The notes under the pieces are model-generated. The model was not told the DNA's origin. It made no database searches and saw only the letters and a list, made by a program, of their open reading frames with translations. Of a stretch of DNA of 13,767 nucleotides, positions 1 to 8,769 are shown piece by piece. The stretch comes from Flavobacteriales bacterium (GTDB lineage Bacteria; Bacteroidota; Bacteroidia; Flavobacteriales_E; Vicingaceae), in assembly GCA_002402165.1 (NCBI GenBank), contig NVVI01000020.1, forward strand, positions 40,368 to 54,134, given 5' to 3'. A program made the translations under genes and the position numbers. Within the stretch, counting starts at the first letter, position 1. Each line of letters begins with the position of its first letter.

Positions 1-2918
1 TCAAAAACTAAAGCACCTATTTCATCATTAGAGTCCCATTCTAGTAAATCATAAGATTTTCCTAACTGCAGGGCACTAATTTTATTTTTTATCATTCTTA
101 CAGGTTCAGAAATATAATTAGCAAAGAACACAGCAATAATGGTTGATATTAAAAACAATAAACCATAGATGTTAATTAAAGCTGTGTAGAATGATGATAG
201 TTCGTTTTCTAATTCATTTTGTTTTGCAAAATAAGGAAGATTCATATAGGCTAAAATCTTTTGTTTTTCATTCCTAAAAGGAACGTAAGTAGATATATAG
301 TTTAACTCTCCTATATTTTCATTATGTGTAAAGCTTGACTTTTTATGAATATGAATTTGATTAAATGCTTCAGGGTTCATTTGTTCACTTATCAATCCTC
401 TTTCAAAAATTTCTGGTCGAGAAGTAGCCAAAAGGATTCCTGTTTTATCATACAAATTAATATCGGTATAAAATACGTTTGAAAACTTCACTAAATAATA
501 AGTCATTTCATCATATAAGTCTGATGATAGTTTTGTTTTATCCCCTAATTTATGTTCTAATTCAATTAAAACAGACTGTACTTTTTCAGCAAGTTGGGTT
601 TTATTTTTTTCTAAATACTGTTTTTTAATATAGTAAGATGTACCTAAGCTAAAGAGCATAAAAGATAAAAAGATAGAACCAATAATGAACAATTGAATTT
701 TTGTGCTAAAATCGTTTAATGCAATTTGCCAATTAAATGGTGAAATTCTAAAGAATAAACCAATTACTAAAACAAGAATACTTGTGATGATAAAAAAATA
801 AGAGAAGGTTGTAATGTAGTTGAAAATTGTTTTTTGTGGTGAACTTAAAATTATCGATGTGTTTTTATCACTTTGGTAAATGACATGGTATGCAGAATCA
901 AAAGTGGCTCTAAAAAATCCATCATCATTAAATCGATATTGGTTACTTAACTCAATACTATAATTAAATTTTCCAGCATTATCAATTAGTTTCCCTTTTT
1001 TGTACTTAGCAAAAGAATAGTTATTAGTGTTAATAGGAGTACTTACATCTTTTTGGTTTAATAATAACTCAGGGTAACCTTCTGTTTTAGAAAAAACTTT
1101 TGGAAATAATTCTATAAATAAAGACCAATTGTCATTGTCAGTAGTATCGGAAGAGGTTATGTTGAGGATTGCTAAGTAACTACTAACACCTTCTTCAGAA
1201 TAAAGAAAGTTTAAAGATTTATTAATTAAAAAAGGGTCATCTGTTTCTTTTTCTATCTTATTTTGAAAAAAAGACAGACAATTTACACTAGAGTTGTCAG
1301 CTTCTATAAAAATGGGATCTTGTTCTCTGCAATAAGTAATAACATTGATGTCATACTTGCTAAAGTGTCCTCCAAAATAACGGTCTATTATATGTTTGTC
1401 TATTATGTCTTTATTCTCATAATAAGTGGGAGCGCTTATTTTAACTAAGCTATCTGCCTCAATTTTTTCTTTTAATCCTTTAAATAGGTATTCAGTAACA
1501 GGGTCGCGTTCCTTTGCGAGTTTTTTGGCAATAAATTCCTTATTTACCTGCTCTTTTTCTTTTCCTAAATTAATAAAACCATAAGAGGTAGTAATTGATA
1601 CCACTAAAACTAAAAAGACGCTTCTGTAAAAACTGATTTTTGAATTTGTTTTAAAAGAGAATGCTAGTATTACCAAAAGTATCCATGAGGTCAAAAAAGC
1701 ACTTATCTCCATAAAAAAATGACCAATAATAACAGCTAATAAACTCGCAGTCCAAAAAATAGTAATGAGTTGATTTCGTTTAAATGCTTTATCTAAAAAA
1801 TGATTGATAGAAATTTTAACAAATAAAATTAGTGCAATAAATAACAACGTAATAGCTCCTATTCCCGAAAAACTGTGAGCATTCAAATCAAGTAGGTAAT
1901 TAATATCAAAATTAATTTTCGAGTTGATTACTAATCCTTTTAATAAATTAGCTAGCACTAAAGTGAATAATGAACAAGCAATAACAATGATATAAATAAT
2001 TGATTTGTTGTATGGATTTACTTTTTGAATGGCTCGTGATAAATAATAGATAATTAAAGCGAAAAGCACTGTGCTAATTATTAAATCGCCTAAAGAGGGA
2101 AGAAATACAGATTGAGCAAAAATAGTTGGGCTAAATAAATCTTGATTAAATAAAGAGGTAAAAGGGTGTACATAAAGTAAAATTATCCTGCTAATAACTA
2201 TAAATGCAATAACGATTATTGGTGAAAAGATTCTAAAAACAGTTGTTTTTCGAGTTTGCTTACTAATAAAAGATATGATGGAAAAATAGCCTATAAAGAA
2301 AAATAACAATAACAGCCAGTTATTTTTTTTAGAGGAAGAGATATTATCTTTTTTAATTTGGTTAAGAGAAAGTAAGATTTTTCCATTTTTTGATTGAATT
2401 CTTTCTCCGATGTTTTTCGTAATTTCTACATCATCACTTATTTCAAAACTTTTGTGAAAACTGTTTTTAAGGTATTTATTTTTAATGGTATAATTATGTT
2501 TGATAAGTATTAATGCTAAGTATGTTTTGTGGTTACTGTTCTTAATAAGGTATTGATACCAGCCATTTTTTAGTTTAACTAAGCCGTTTTTTTCAGAAAA
2601 CTCATTTAAATAGGGTGAGAAATAGATGCTTCTATTGGTCCAATAATTTAATTTGTTATCTTTTATAATATAGAAAGAGAGCCCCTTATCTTTATTAAGC
2701 TTAGAATACTTGTTGTTATAAGAAAAATTATTTGCTGTTTGGGCTGAAATAAGTTCCTTAATTATTTGCTCTGCTATTGTTTCTTTTTCATTTAACGAAG
2801 CCTTAAAATTCGAATAATCTGGTGTTGGGTTTAAAAAAGAAGTACTAAAATATAATAGAAGTAATGAGATAATTCCAATTACCAAGTGTAATAGCGGATG
2901 CTTTAATGTATTTTTCAT
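1..2918 (-). CDS. Large multi-pass sensor histidine kinase-like protein, N-terminal 972 residues (partial)
   Basis: An open frame runs without a stop from the ATG at 2918 to the window edge; an in-frame TAA lies 21 bases upstream, so the start is well fixed. Visible order: TM1 (about 7-25), an extracytoplasmic region (about 26-197), a bundle of about eight hydrophobic helices (about 199-448), a second soluble region (about 450-697), two helices (about 698-722 and 736-760), a third soluble region (about 760-905), a last helix (about 907-931), then a HAMP domain with the typical ending DEIGALV just before the edge. Even helix count puts HAMP in the cytoplasm, as expected. HAMP after a membrane sensor normally leads into a HisKA/HATPase kinase, but that part is outside the window, so kinase activity is inferred; a chemoreceptor or cyclase output is possible. 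The ligand is unknown. It lies downstream of the atp operon terminator and is probably transcribed separately. Confidence 0.8.
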   Translation of the reverse strand, partial: MKNTLKHPLLHLVIGIISLLLLYFSTSFLNPTPDYSNFKASLNEKETIAEQIIKELISAQTANNFSYNNKYSKLNKDKGLSFYIIKDNKLNYWTNRSIYFSPYLNEFSEKNGLVKLKNGWYQYLIKNSNHKTYLALILIKHNYTIKNKYLKNSFHKSFEISDDVEITKNIGERIQSKNGKILLSLNQIKKDNISSSKKNNWLLLLFFFIGYFSIISFISKQTRKTTVFRIFSPIIVIAFIVISRIILLYVHPFTSLFNQDLFSPTIFAQSVFLPSLGDLIISTVLFALIIYYLSRAIQKVNPYNKSIIYIIVIACSLFTLVLANLLKGLVINSKINFDINYLLDLNAHSFSGIGAITLLFIALILFVKISINHFLDKAFKRNQLITIFWTASLLAVIIGHFFMEISAFLTSWILLVILAFSFKTNSKISFYRSVFLVLVVSITTSYGFINLGKEKEQVNKEFIAKKLAKERDPVTEYLFKGLKEKIEADSLVKISAPTYYENKDIIDKHIIDRYFGGHFSKYDINVITYCREQDPIFIEADNSSVNCLSFFQNKIEKETDDPFLINKSLNFLYSEEGVSSYLAILNITSSDTTDNDNWSLFIELFPKVFSKTEGYPELLLNQKDVSTPINTNNYSFAKYKKGKLIDNAGKFNYSIELSNQYRFNDDGFFRATFDSAYHVIYQSDKNTSIILSSPQKTIFNYITTFSYFFIITSILVLVIGLFFRISPFNWQIALNDFSTKIQLFIIGSIFLSFMLFSLGTSYYIKKQYLEKNKTQLAEKVQSVLIELEHKLGDKTKLSSDLYDEMTYYLVKFSNVFYTDINLYDKTGILLATSRPEIFERGLISEQMNPEAFNQIHIHKKSSFTHNENIGELNYISTYVPFRNEKQKILAYMNLPYFAKQNELENELSSFYTALINIYGLLFLISTIIAVFFANYISEPVRMIKNKISALQLGKSYDLLEWDSNDEIGALVF

Positions 2919-2961
2919 CAATAACTTGTCGTTGTGAATTTACGAAATAATAGTTATTGTA

Positions 2962-2996
2962 ATAAAAACAAAAAGCCACCTTTTTTAGGTGGCTTT
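2962..2996 (-). terminator. Rho-independent terminator of the ATP synthase operon
   Basis: A perfect 10-bp inverted repeat (AAAGCCACCT at 2972-2981, AGGTGGCTTT at 2987-2996) with a 5-base loop lies 20 bases past the atpG stop. Read on the minus strand the stem is followed directly by TTGTTTTTATT, the U-rich tail of an intrinsic terminator. On the plus strand the stem is followed by AAAT, so it works in the operon's direction only. It separates atpG from the kinase gene. Confidence 0.92.
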
Positions 2997-3016
2997 AAAT
3001 AAGTATGTTTATCTGG

Positions 3017-3898
3017 TTAACCTAAAGCTTCTGCACCAGCAACTATCTCTAATATTTCATTAGTAATAGATGCCTGTCTTGCTTTATTGTATACCAATTT
3101 AAGCTCATCTTGTATGTCTTGAGCATTATCAGTTGCTTTATGCATCGCGGTCATTCGTGCACCATGTTCAGATGCTTGAGAATCTAATAAAGCTTTAAAC
3201 AGTTGAGTTTTTAAAGATTTAGGAATCATTTCCTCAATAATGGATTCTTTATTAGGTTCAAAGATATAATCAGTAGTAGAGGTTGTTTTTCCTTCCTCAA
3301 CTTTTGGAGGAAGTACTGGTAAAAATTGCTCTTCTTGTATTAATTGAATAGCAGCATTTTTAAATTGGTTATAAATTAATACAATTTTGTCTTGATGGCT
3401 TTCTTCAAATTGAAGCATTAAGTTTTCAGCAATTTCTGAAGAATTATCAAAAGTTAATTCATCCCATATTGTTTCTGCGTGCCTAGGTAATAAGGTTCCT
3501 TTTATTCCTAATTCAGTATTCTTAAAAGCGTCATTACTTTTTTTACCAATAGAAAGAACGGTTACATTGCATCCTTGGTATTCCGTTTCTGCTAAATGCT
3601 TTGCAGTTTTAATTACATTGCTATTAAATCCTCCACAAAGACCTCTATTAGAAGTAATACTTACTAATAAAACATTTTTTACTTCACGTTCCTTAGAATA
3701 AATACCTTCATTACTATCTAAACTAGCACTTAGGTTAGAAAGAATTTCTTGTAATTTAAGTGCATAAGGACGCATTTGAGTTACAGCATCTTGTGCTTTT
3801 CGCAATTTAGCTGCAGAAACCATTTTCATTGCCGATGTTATTTGCATCGTAGATGAAATGGATGTTATTCTGTTACGTATTTCTTTTAAATTAGCCAT
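3017..3898 (-). CDS. atpG: F1Fo ATP synthase subunit gamma
   Basis: This is the central rotor shaft of F1, coupling c-ring rotation to catalysis in the alpha3-beta3 head on the cytoplasmic side of the inner membrane. At 293 residues it has the usual length. The long N-terminal helix carries the family signature (MANLKEIRNRI, then MQITSAMKMVSAAKL at 18-32), the Rossmann-like core has SNRGLCGGFN (83-92), and the C-terminal helix holds RQASITNEILEIVAGAEAL, the conserved end that inserts into the alpha/beta barrel. It starts at an ATG 24 bases after the atpA stop, with AAAGG about nine bases upstream. It is the last gene of the operon, followed by a strong terminator. In Bacteroidota atpD and atpC usually lie elsewhere, and neither follows here. 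Confidence 0.97.
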   Translation of the reverse strand: MANLKEIRNRITSISSTMQITSAMKMVSAAKLRKAQDAVTQMRPYALKLQEILSNLSASLDSNEGIYSKEREVKNVLLVSITSNRGLCGGFNSNVIKTAKHLAETEYQGCNVTVLSIGKKSNDAFKNTELGIKGTLLPRHAETIWDELTFDNSSEIAENLMLQFEESHQDKIVLIYNQFKNAAIQLIQEEQFLPVLPPKVEEGKTTSTTDYIFEPNKESIIEEMIPKSLKTQLFKALLDSQASEHGARMTAMHKATDNAQDIQDELKLVYNKARQASITNEILEIVAGAEALG

Positions 3899-3922
3899 TC
3901 AATAACCTTTTAATCAGGTGCT

Positions 3923-5503
3923 TTATGATGAATATTTAGCTGTTAATTCTGATGCAGCTTTTTCGATAGTAGAAGTAATTTTATCATCTAATTTTCCTTC
4001 TCTTAAAGAATCTAATACATCTTGATGTTTATTTATCATAAAAGCTAAGAATTCAGTTTCAAATTCTTTTATTTTATTGACAGGAACTGAATTAAGCAAT
4101 CCTTTAGTTCCTAGATAAATAATAGCTACTTGTTGCTCAACTGGTAATGGAGAGTTTTGTCCTTGCTTAAGGATTTCAACATTACGTTTCCCTTTCTCAA
4201 TAACCGCCATTGTAGCAGCATCTAAATCAGAACCAAACTTAGCAAAAGCTTCTAGCTCTCTATATTGTGCTTGGTCTAATTTTAAAGTACCAGCAACTTT
4301 TTTCATTGATTTAATTTGAGCATTTCCACCAACTCGTGACACAGAAATACCAACATTAATAGCTGGTCTAACTCCTTGATTAAATAAATCACCATCTAAG
4401 AAAATCTGACCATCAGTAATCGAGATTACGTTGGTAGGAATATAAGCAGATACATCACCAGCTTGAGTTTCAATAATTGGTAATGCTGTTAATGAACCTC
4501 CACCTTTTACTTTTCCTTTTAAAGATTCAGGCAAATCATTCATTTCCTGAGCAATACTATCTACATTAATAATTTTTGCAGCTCTTTCTAATAATCTTGA
4601 GTGCAAGTAAAATACATCTCCAGGGTATGCTTCACGTCCCGGTGGCCTTCTTAATAATAAAGAAACCTCACGGTAAGCCACAGCTTGTTTAGATAAATCA
4701 TCATAAACAATTAATGCTGGTCTTCCAGTATCTCTAAAAAATTCACCAATTGCAGCTCCAGCAAATGGAGAGTAAAATTGCATTGGTGCAGGGTCAGATG
4801 CATTTGCTGCAACAACAACTGTATAAGCCATTGCTCCTGCGTTTTCTAATGTTTGTACAATACCTGCAACAGTAGAACCTTTTTGTCCAGTTGCAACATA
4901 AATACAAAATACAGGCTCACCTCTATCGTAAAATTCTTTTTGGTTAATAATGGTATCAATAGCAACAACTGTTTTCCCAGTTTGTCTATCTCCAATAATT
5001 AATTCTCTTTGACCTCTTCCCACAGGAATCATTGAATCTACTGCCTTAATACCTGATTGTAAAGGTTCAGCAACTGGCTCTCTAAAAAGTACACCTGGTG
5101 CTTTTCTTTCTAAAGGCATTTCAAACAATTCTCCTTCTATTGGTCCTTTACCATCAATTGGATTTCCTAAGGTGTCAACAACTCTTCCTAGCATTCCTTC
5201 ACCTACATTAAGTGAAGCAATTCTGTTGGTACGTTTTACGGTATCACCTTCTTTAATTCCTTTTGAAGAACCTAATAATACAGCTCCTACATTATCTTCT
5301 TCAAGGTTAAGTACAATTGCTGTTAATCCGTTTTCAAACTCAATCAATTCTCCAGCTTGTACTTCTGATAAACCGTAAATACGGGCAATACCATCACCAA
5401 CTTGAAGAACTGTTCCTACTTCTTCTAACTGTGCTTCAGTTTTAAATCCAGCTAATTGTTGTCTAAGTATAGCTGATACTTCTGCGGGTTTTACTTCGGC
5501 CAT
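3923..5503 (-). CDS. atpA: F1Fo ATP synthase subunit alpha
   Basis: This is the non-catalytic nucleotide-binding subunit of F1, alternating with beta around gamma. It has 526 residues, slightly longer than the 513 of E. coli. Visible features: the N-terminal delta-contacting segment and beta-barrel domain (1-95), Walker A GDRQTGKT at 171-178, Walker B LIVYDDL at 264-270 followed by [30 protein letters not shown] sequence, and SVSRVGG with the arginine finger at R390. A basic, Gly-rich loop at about 319-337 ([19 protein letters not shown]) accounts for much of the extra length; to my knowledge such an insert is common in this phylum. It starts 20 bases after atpH. All expected residues are present, so it should be functional. 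Confidence 0.98.
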   Translation of the reverse strand: MAEVKPAEVSAILRQQLAGFKTEAQLEEVGTVLQVGDGIARIYGLSEVQAGELIEFENGLTAIVLNLEEDNVGAVLLGSSKGIKEGDTVKRTNRIASLNVGEGMLGRVVDTLGNPIDGKGPIEGELFEMPLERKAPGVLFREPVAEPLQSGIKAVDSMIPVGRGQRELIIGDRQTGKTVVAIDTIINQKEFYDRGEPVFCIYVATGQKGSTVAGIVQTLENAGAMAYTVVVAANASDPAPMQFYSPFAGAAIGEFFRDTGRPALIVYDDLSKQAVAYREVSLLLRRPPGREAYPGDVFYLHSRLLERAAKIINVDSIAQEMNDLPESLKGKVKGGGSLTALPIIETQAGDVSAYIPTNVISITDGQIFLDGDLFNQGVRPAINVGISVSRVGGNAQIKSMKKVAGTLKLDQAQYRELEAFAKFGSDLDAATMAVIEKGKRNVEILKQGQNSPLPVEQQVAIIYLGTKGLLNSVPVNKIKEFETEFLAFMINKHQDVLDSLREGKLDDKITSTIEKAASELTAKYSS

Positions 5504-5523
5504 TTTATTTGTTTTTAACTTTA

Positions 5524-6081
5524 TTAATATTCTTTGATATAAAGATTGTTATCAAACTCCATCTCAAGGTTCTTCAATTTTCTTTTTATACTCTCATCTA
5601 TTTGCTTATCGCCAATTCTAAGAATTAATCCTCCAATGATGTCGGCATTTACAATTTCTTTTAAATCAATATTTTCGTGTCCTTGTGATTTTAAAAGGAC
5701 TGTAATTTTTGATTTATGATTTTCTGTTAAAGGCATTGCAGTGGTAACAGAAACTGTAGTAATGTTTTTGTAAATTTTGTAAGAATCAATAAAAGCATTA
5801 GTAATATCTGCTAATAAACCTTCTCTCTTTTTAGTTAAAATAATAGAAATAAAGGTGTTTGAAATTTTAGAGATTTTTTCTCCGAAAATTTCAGAAAGGA
5901 TAGCACTTTTCTTGTCTCTCTTTACAATTGGACTTTTTAATAAAAGAGTCAAATCATGATTTTCACTACATACATCATTTACCAATTGCATGTCGTTATA
6001 AACCTCTTCTAAGACTTTTTCGTCAACAGCAATTTTTAACAATGCTTTTGCGTATCTCGATGCTATTTTAATGTCTCTCAT
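5524..6081 (-). CDS. atpH: F1Fo ATP synthase subunit delta (OSCP)
   Basis: This stator protein sits on top of F1 and joins alpha to the b-subunit stalk. It has 185 residues, near the usual 175-180. The N-terminal helical domain opens with the family pattern [13 protein letters not shown] (9-21). The C-terminal part shows the OSCP signature [22 protein letters not shown] (148-169). The sequence between is divergent, as is normal for delta. An AAGGA run lies only a few bases before the ATG at 6081, one of the few Shine-Dalgarno-like sequences in this operon. It sits between atpF (33-base gap) and atpA (20-base gap), the standard order. Confidence 0.95.
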   Translation of the reverse strand: MRDIKIASRYAKALLKIAVDEKVLEEVYNDMQLVNDVCSENHDLTLLLKSPIVKRDKKSAILSEIFGEKISKISNTFISIILTKKREGLLADITNAFIDSYKIYKNITTVSVTTAMPLTENHKSKITVLLKSQGHENIDLKEIVNADIIGGLILRIGDKQIDESIKRKLKNLEMEFDNNLYIKEY

Positions 6082-6114
6082 ATCCTTCTTTATTTTTCCT
6101 TTTGGAAAAATATT

Positions 6115-6615
6115 TTAATTTAGGTTAATGTCTTTAACTAAATTATCAATGATTGCTTTTTGCTTGTCAGCAGAAGACAACTCATCTTTTAAAATTTTCT
6201 CTGCAATTTCGATTGATAAAAGAGCAACTTGATTTTTTAATTCTGTAACTGCAGCCATTTTTTCGTGTTGAATACTTTCTCTGGCAGCTACCACAATTTT
6301 TTCAGCTTCTGTGCTAGCGGCAGTTTTTGCATCACTAATAACTTGGTCTTTTATCTCTCTTGCTTCTTTTAACATTTCATCTCTTTCTACTCTAGCTTGA
6401 TTTAACAAATCTTCATTATCAGATTTTAAAGCAGCCATTGCAAGCTTTGCATCTTTTGCAGCAGCTAAAGCATCTTCAATTGAGGCCTCTCTTTCTTTTA
6501 CTGCTGCTAAAATTGGCTTCCATGCAAATTTTGTTAAAACAAACATCAGTAATAAGAATACTACTGCTGTCCAAAACAACATTCCAATTTCGGGGGTTAC
6601 TAAAGGATTATCCAT
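6115..6615 (-). CDS. atpF: F1Fo ATP synthase subunit b
   Basis: This is the peripheral stalk, normally a dimer, linking subunit a in the membrane to delta and alpha. It has 166 residues. A single transmembrane helix (about 11-31, FWTAVVFLLLMFVLTKFAWKP) follows a short N-terminus. The rest is a long, highly charged, Ala-rich helix expected to form the right-handed coiled coil (about 35-150), ending in a region that binds delta. Only one b-type gene is present, so the stalk is a homodimer rather than b/b'. The leader before the ATG is A-rich with repeated AAATAAAG and no clear Shine-Dalgarno, common in Bacteroidota. A strong hairpin lies between this gene and atpE. Confidence 0.96.
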   Translation of the reverse strand: MDNPLVTPEIGMLFWTAVVFLLLMFVLTKFAWKPILAAVKEREASIEDALAAAKDAKLAMAALKSDNEDLLNQARVERDEMLKEAREIKDQVISDAKTAASTEAEKIVVAARESIQHEKMAAVTELKNQVALLSIEIAEKILKDELSSADKQKAIIDNLVKDINLN

Positions 6616-6647
6616 TTCTTTATTTCTTTATTTTGTTAATTAAAGTA

Positions 6648-6682
6648 ATTCAAACTCGTAACCAACCGTTACGAGTTTGAAT
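6648..6682 (-). promoter_or_regulatory. 15-bp perfect hairpin between atpE and atpF
   Basis: ATTCAAACTCGTAAC (6648-6662) and GTTACGAGTTTGAAT (6668-6682) are exact reverse complements around the 5-base loop CAACC. In the operon transcript the stem forms 12 bases after the atpE stop and about 32 before the atpF start. No U-run follows it on the minus strand, so it is not a typical terminator. A likely role, by inference, is to protect the 3' end of upstream atpE message or partly attenuate downstream genes, helping make more c than b, delta, alpha and gamma. Confidence 0.7.
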
Positions 6683-6694
6683 AAATTTTTCAGA

Positions 6695-6916
<222 letters not shown>

Positions 6917-6950
6917 TTATTATATATATTAATTAAACAAAAATTACTTA

Positions 6951-8024
6951 TTAATGATCTTCTGCTACTGCAGAACCTATAAATAGGGCTGATAACATGG
7001 TAAAGACATAGGCCTGTAACAATGCAACCAACAATTCTAACACTGATATAAACAAAGTGAATGCCACTGAAACAGGACTCATCCATATTGTTTTGAAAAC
7101 AAAAATTAATGATACTAAACTTAAGACTATAATATGCCCTGCTGTCATATTTGCAAATAATCGAATCATTAATGCAAATGGTTTAGCAATCATACCAATT
7201 AACTCAATCGGAATTAAAAATATTTTAATAGGAACTGGTGCTCCTGGCATCCAAAAAATGTGTTTCCAATAGTTTTTATTGCCATTTAAGTTGGTTAACA
7301 ATAAGGTAATTGTAGATAAAACTAATGTAAAGGCAATGTTTCCTGTAATGTTCGCTCCAGTTAATCCCGGAATTGGTATTAAGCCTAATAAGTTGTTAAA
7401 CCAGATAAAGAAGAATGCCGTTAATAAGAAAGGTAAAAATCTATTGTGGTGTTTTTCTCCAATGTTTTGAAGTGCAATATCATTTTTTACAAATAAGATA
7501 AGTGGTTCCATAAAGGAAGCGACTCCTCTTGGTGCTTTTATTTCTCCTTTATATGATTTTGCTGCAAATAAAAATACAAGCAATAATATCAATACAGAAA
7601 CAAACATTCCAAATACATTTTTTGTGATGGAAAAATCTAAAGGCCTAACATTTGTTACTTTTCCTTTTTCATCATAAGCTAAATGTTCAGATCCAGCATC
7701 TAGTTGGTAAATTTTTTCATGGAGATTAACAAAGTTTAATCCAGTTTTAGACACAATATAATGTCCTTCATTGTCATGATGAAATTCACTTGACATAAAA
7801 GTAACTAATCCATTTTCAGTCCATAAAATTACTGGAAGCGGCATAGAAACAGCATCATGACCGCCACCCCATAAGTGCCATCCATGAGCATCAGAAATAT
7901 GTTCCATTATTGCTGGAACTGGATCATAATCTTTATTTGAATTTACTTTTTCATGCTCAGCTTCATTCGCAAATGATGAGATAGAAAAAAATGTAATTAC
8001 TATTGCTGCTAGAATGTTCTTCAT
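6951..8024 (-). CDS. atpB: F1Fo ATP synthase subunit a, with signal peptide and extracytoplasmic extension
   Basis: This is the stator channel of Fo that passes protons to and from the c-ring. It has 357 residues, against 271 in E. coli. The excess is N-terminal: a signal peptide (about 1-19, ending SSFA) and a His-rich region (about 20-131) expected outside the membrane before the first TM helix (about 135-155). The channel core is intact: R288 in ALMIRLFANMTAGH is the essential arginine, and the last helices carry E330 and Q337. H297 and E330 occupy the places of E. coli E219 and H245, a reciprocal swap also seen in mitochondrial subunit a. It is the first gene of the operon, 53-59 bases downstream of a promoter-like site. 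Confidence 0.95.
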   Translation of the reverse strand: MKNILAAIVITFFSISSFANEAEHEKVNSNKDYDPVPAIMEHISDAHGWHLWGGGHDAVSMPLPVILWTENGLVTFMSSEFHHDNEGHYIVSKTGLNFVNLHEKIYQLDAGSEHLAYDEKGKVTNVRPLDFSITKNVFGMFVSVLILLLVFLFAAKSYKGEIKAPRGVASFMEPLILFVKNDIALQNIGEKHHNRFLPFLLTAFFFIWFNNLLGLIPIPGLTGANITGNIAFTLVLSTITLLLTNLNGNKNYWKHIFWMPGAPVPIKIFLIPIELIGMIAKPFALMIRLFANMTAGHIIVLSLVSLIFVFKTIWMSPVSVAFTLFISVLELLVALLQAYVFTMLSALFIGSAVAEDH

Positions 8025-8076
8025 CTAATATTTTTAAGCAATTATTTTGTGTTAATTAAGCTTATAAAATTCGGTG

Positions 8077-8106
8077 CAAAAGTATGGATTAATTCGAGTT
8101 TAACAA
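8077..8106 (-). promoter_or_regulatory. Candidate promoter of the atpBEFHAG operon
   Basis: On the minus strand a TTG (8106-8104) is followed after 19 bases by TACTTTTG (8084-8077), matching the Bacteroidota primary sigma consensus TTG-N19-TAnnTTTG at every fixed position. Transcription would begin near 8071, giving a leader of roughly 45-50 bases before the atpB ATG. It lies in the 138-base gap between the AtpI-position gene and atpB, so the ATP synthase genes can be transcribed independently of the upstream cluster. Confidence 0.7.
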
Positions 8107-8162
8107 CTGATTTTCGACAGTTTTTTAATAAAATGATTAATAAGTTTTTAAGTGTAGATAAA

Positions 8163-8537
8163 CTACTTTTTTAGACTGCCAACGAGTAAGAAAACCTCGA
8201 CAAAAAGATAGATAAAAAAAGCAACAAAAAAGTGTGCTATATATTTAAAGGTAATCCCATCTTCTCCAAAGATTAAAGGTGCTAAGAAGATGACTGAAGC
8301 AATCATTTTAATAAAAACTGAAGCTAAGTAAGCAAAACCAAACCTTTCGGGGTTGCTTGATTTAATTTTTAGCATTATAACAAAGAAAAGGAATGTGCTA
8401 ATTGCTAAAAAAAGATGAATTCGATGTATGCCCTCAAGCTCATAAAACTCTCCCATTAATGGAGTGCCAAAATAATGCAACAAAAAAAAAGAAATTGAAA
8501 AAACTAAAAGCTTAAAATAGATGTTATTTGTCATCAT
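8163..8537 (-). CDS. Small four-TM membrane protein at the AtpI position (DUF6168-like)
   Basis: The 124-residue protein is almost entirely hydrophobic, with four predicted membrane helices at about 6-25, 38-57, 69-90 and 98-119, and a basic end (SLKK). A polar stretch KIKSSNPERFGFAY (57-70) separates helices 2 and 3. It resembles the DUF6168 family that I recall from flavobacterial atp loci; that assignment is from memory. Its place right after atpZ and before atpB is where atpI lies in other bacteria, so a role in Fo assembly or c-ring insertion is a reasonable inference, not a demonstrated one. It overlaps the end of atpZ by 14 bases (ATGATGACAAATAA holds both its start and the atpZ stop), suggesting translational coupling. 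A second ATG three bases on could also be the start. Confidence 0.75.
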   Translation of the reverse strand: MMTNNIYFKLLVFSISFFLLHYFGTPLMGEFYELEGIHRIHLFLAISTFLFFVIMLKIKSSNPERFGFAYLASVFIKMIASVIFLAPLIFGEDGITFKYIAHFFVAFFIYLFVEVFLLVGSLKK

Positions 8538-8769
8538 CGTTTTGCATATTAATTACATCTCTTATTACTAAATACATGGCAATAAAAATAGAAGTTAATG
8601 AAAGTACTATGGTAAATAATTTAGATTCTGTTTGAAATTTTTCATCAAGTTGCATTCCTCCCCATGCACCTAATCCGATAATTGCTCCCATTTGAAAAGC
8701 CATTCCAGAAAATTTTACATATAAATTAGGCTGTTTGGGCTTTTTCGAGGACTTCTTCTTTTTCTTCAT
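8524..8769 (-). CDS. atpZ: AtpZ/AtpI-family protein (F1Fo-associated, PF09527-type)
   Basis: The 81-residue protein has a strongly basic N-terminus (MKKKKKSSKKPK), two membrane helices (about 21-40 and 52-70) and an acidic tail (NDDDK). The pattern YVKFSGMAFQMGAIIGLGAWGG followed by LDEKF and a second helix ending YLVIRDV is that of the small proteins encoded just before atp operons (ATPase_gene1/AtpZ). In alkaliphilic Bacillus, AtpZ with AtpI has been linked to Mg2+/Ca2+ uptake supporting the ATP synthase; function here is inferred. The ATG at 8769 lies inside the bactofilin gene, giving a 44-base overlap. The next in-frame Met (residue 23) would cut into helix 1, so the upstream start is preferred. 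Confidence 0.85.
   Translation of the reverse strand: MKKKKKSSKKPKQPNLYVKFSGMAFQMGAIIGLGAWGGMQLDEKFQTESKLFTIVLSLTSIFIAMYLVIRDVINMQNDDDK

Noticed and set aside
1263..1448. Plus-strand 61-codon frame inside the sensor gene
   Set aside because: It is antisense to a continuous, coherent 972-residue reading with matching membrane topology and HAMP domain.
2943..2971. Possible promoter for the large sensor gene (TTG-N18-TTATTTCG on the minus strand)
   Set aside because: Only six of eight positions of the -7 consensus match and it overlaps the tail of the atp terminator; too weak to list as a feature.
6438..6680. Plus-strand open frame of 80 codons across atpF and the atpE-atpF gap
   Set aside because: It is Leu/Gln-rich antisense of the Ala/Lys-rich coiled coil of atpF, with no start signal or family resemblance.
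8104..8122. Small hairpin AACTG/CAGTT followed by a T-run on the plus strand
   Set aside because: The stem is only five base pairs, the T-run is in the plus direction where no gene ends, and it overlaps the -33 part of the atpB promoter.
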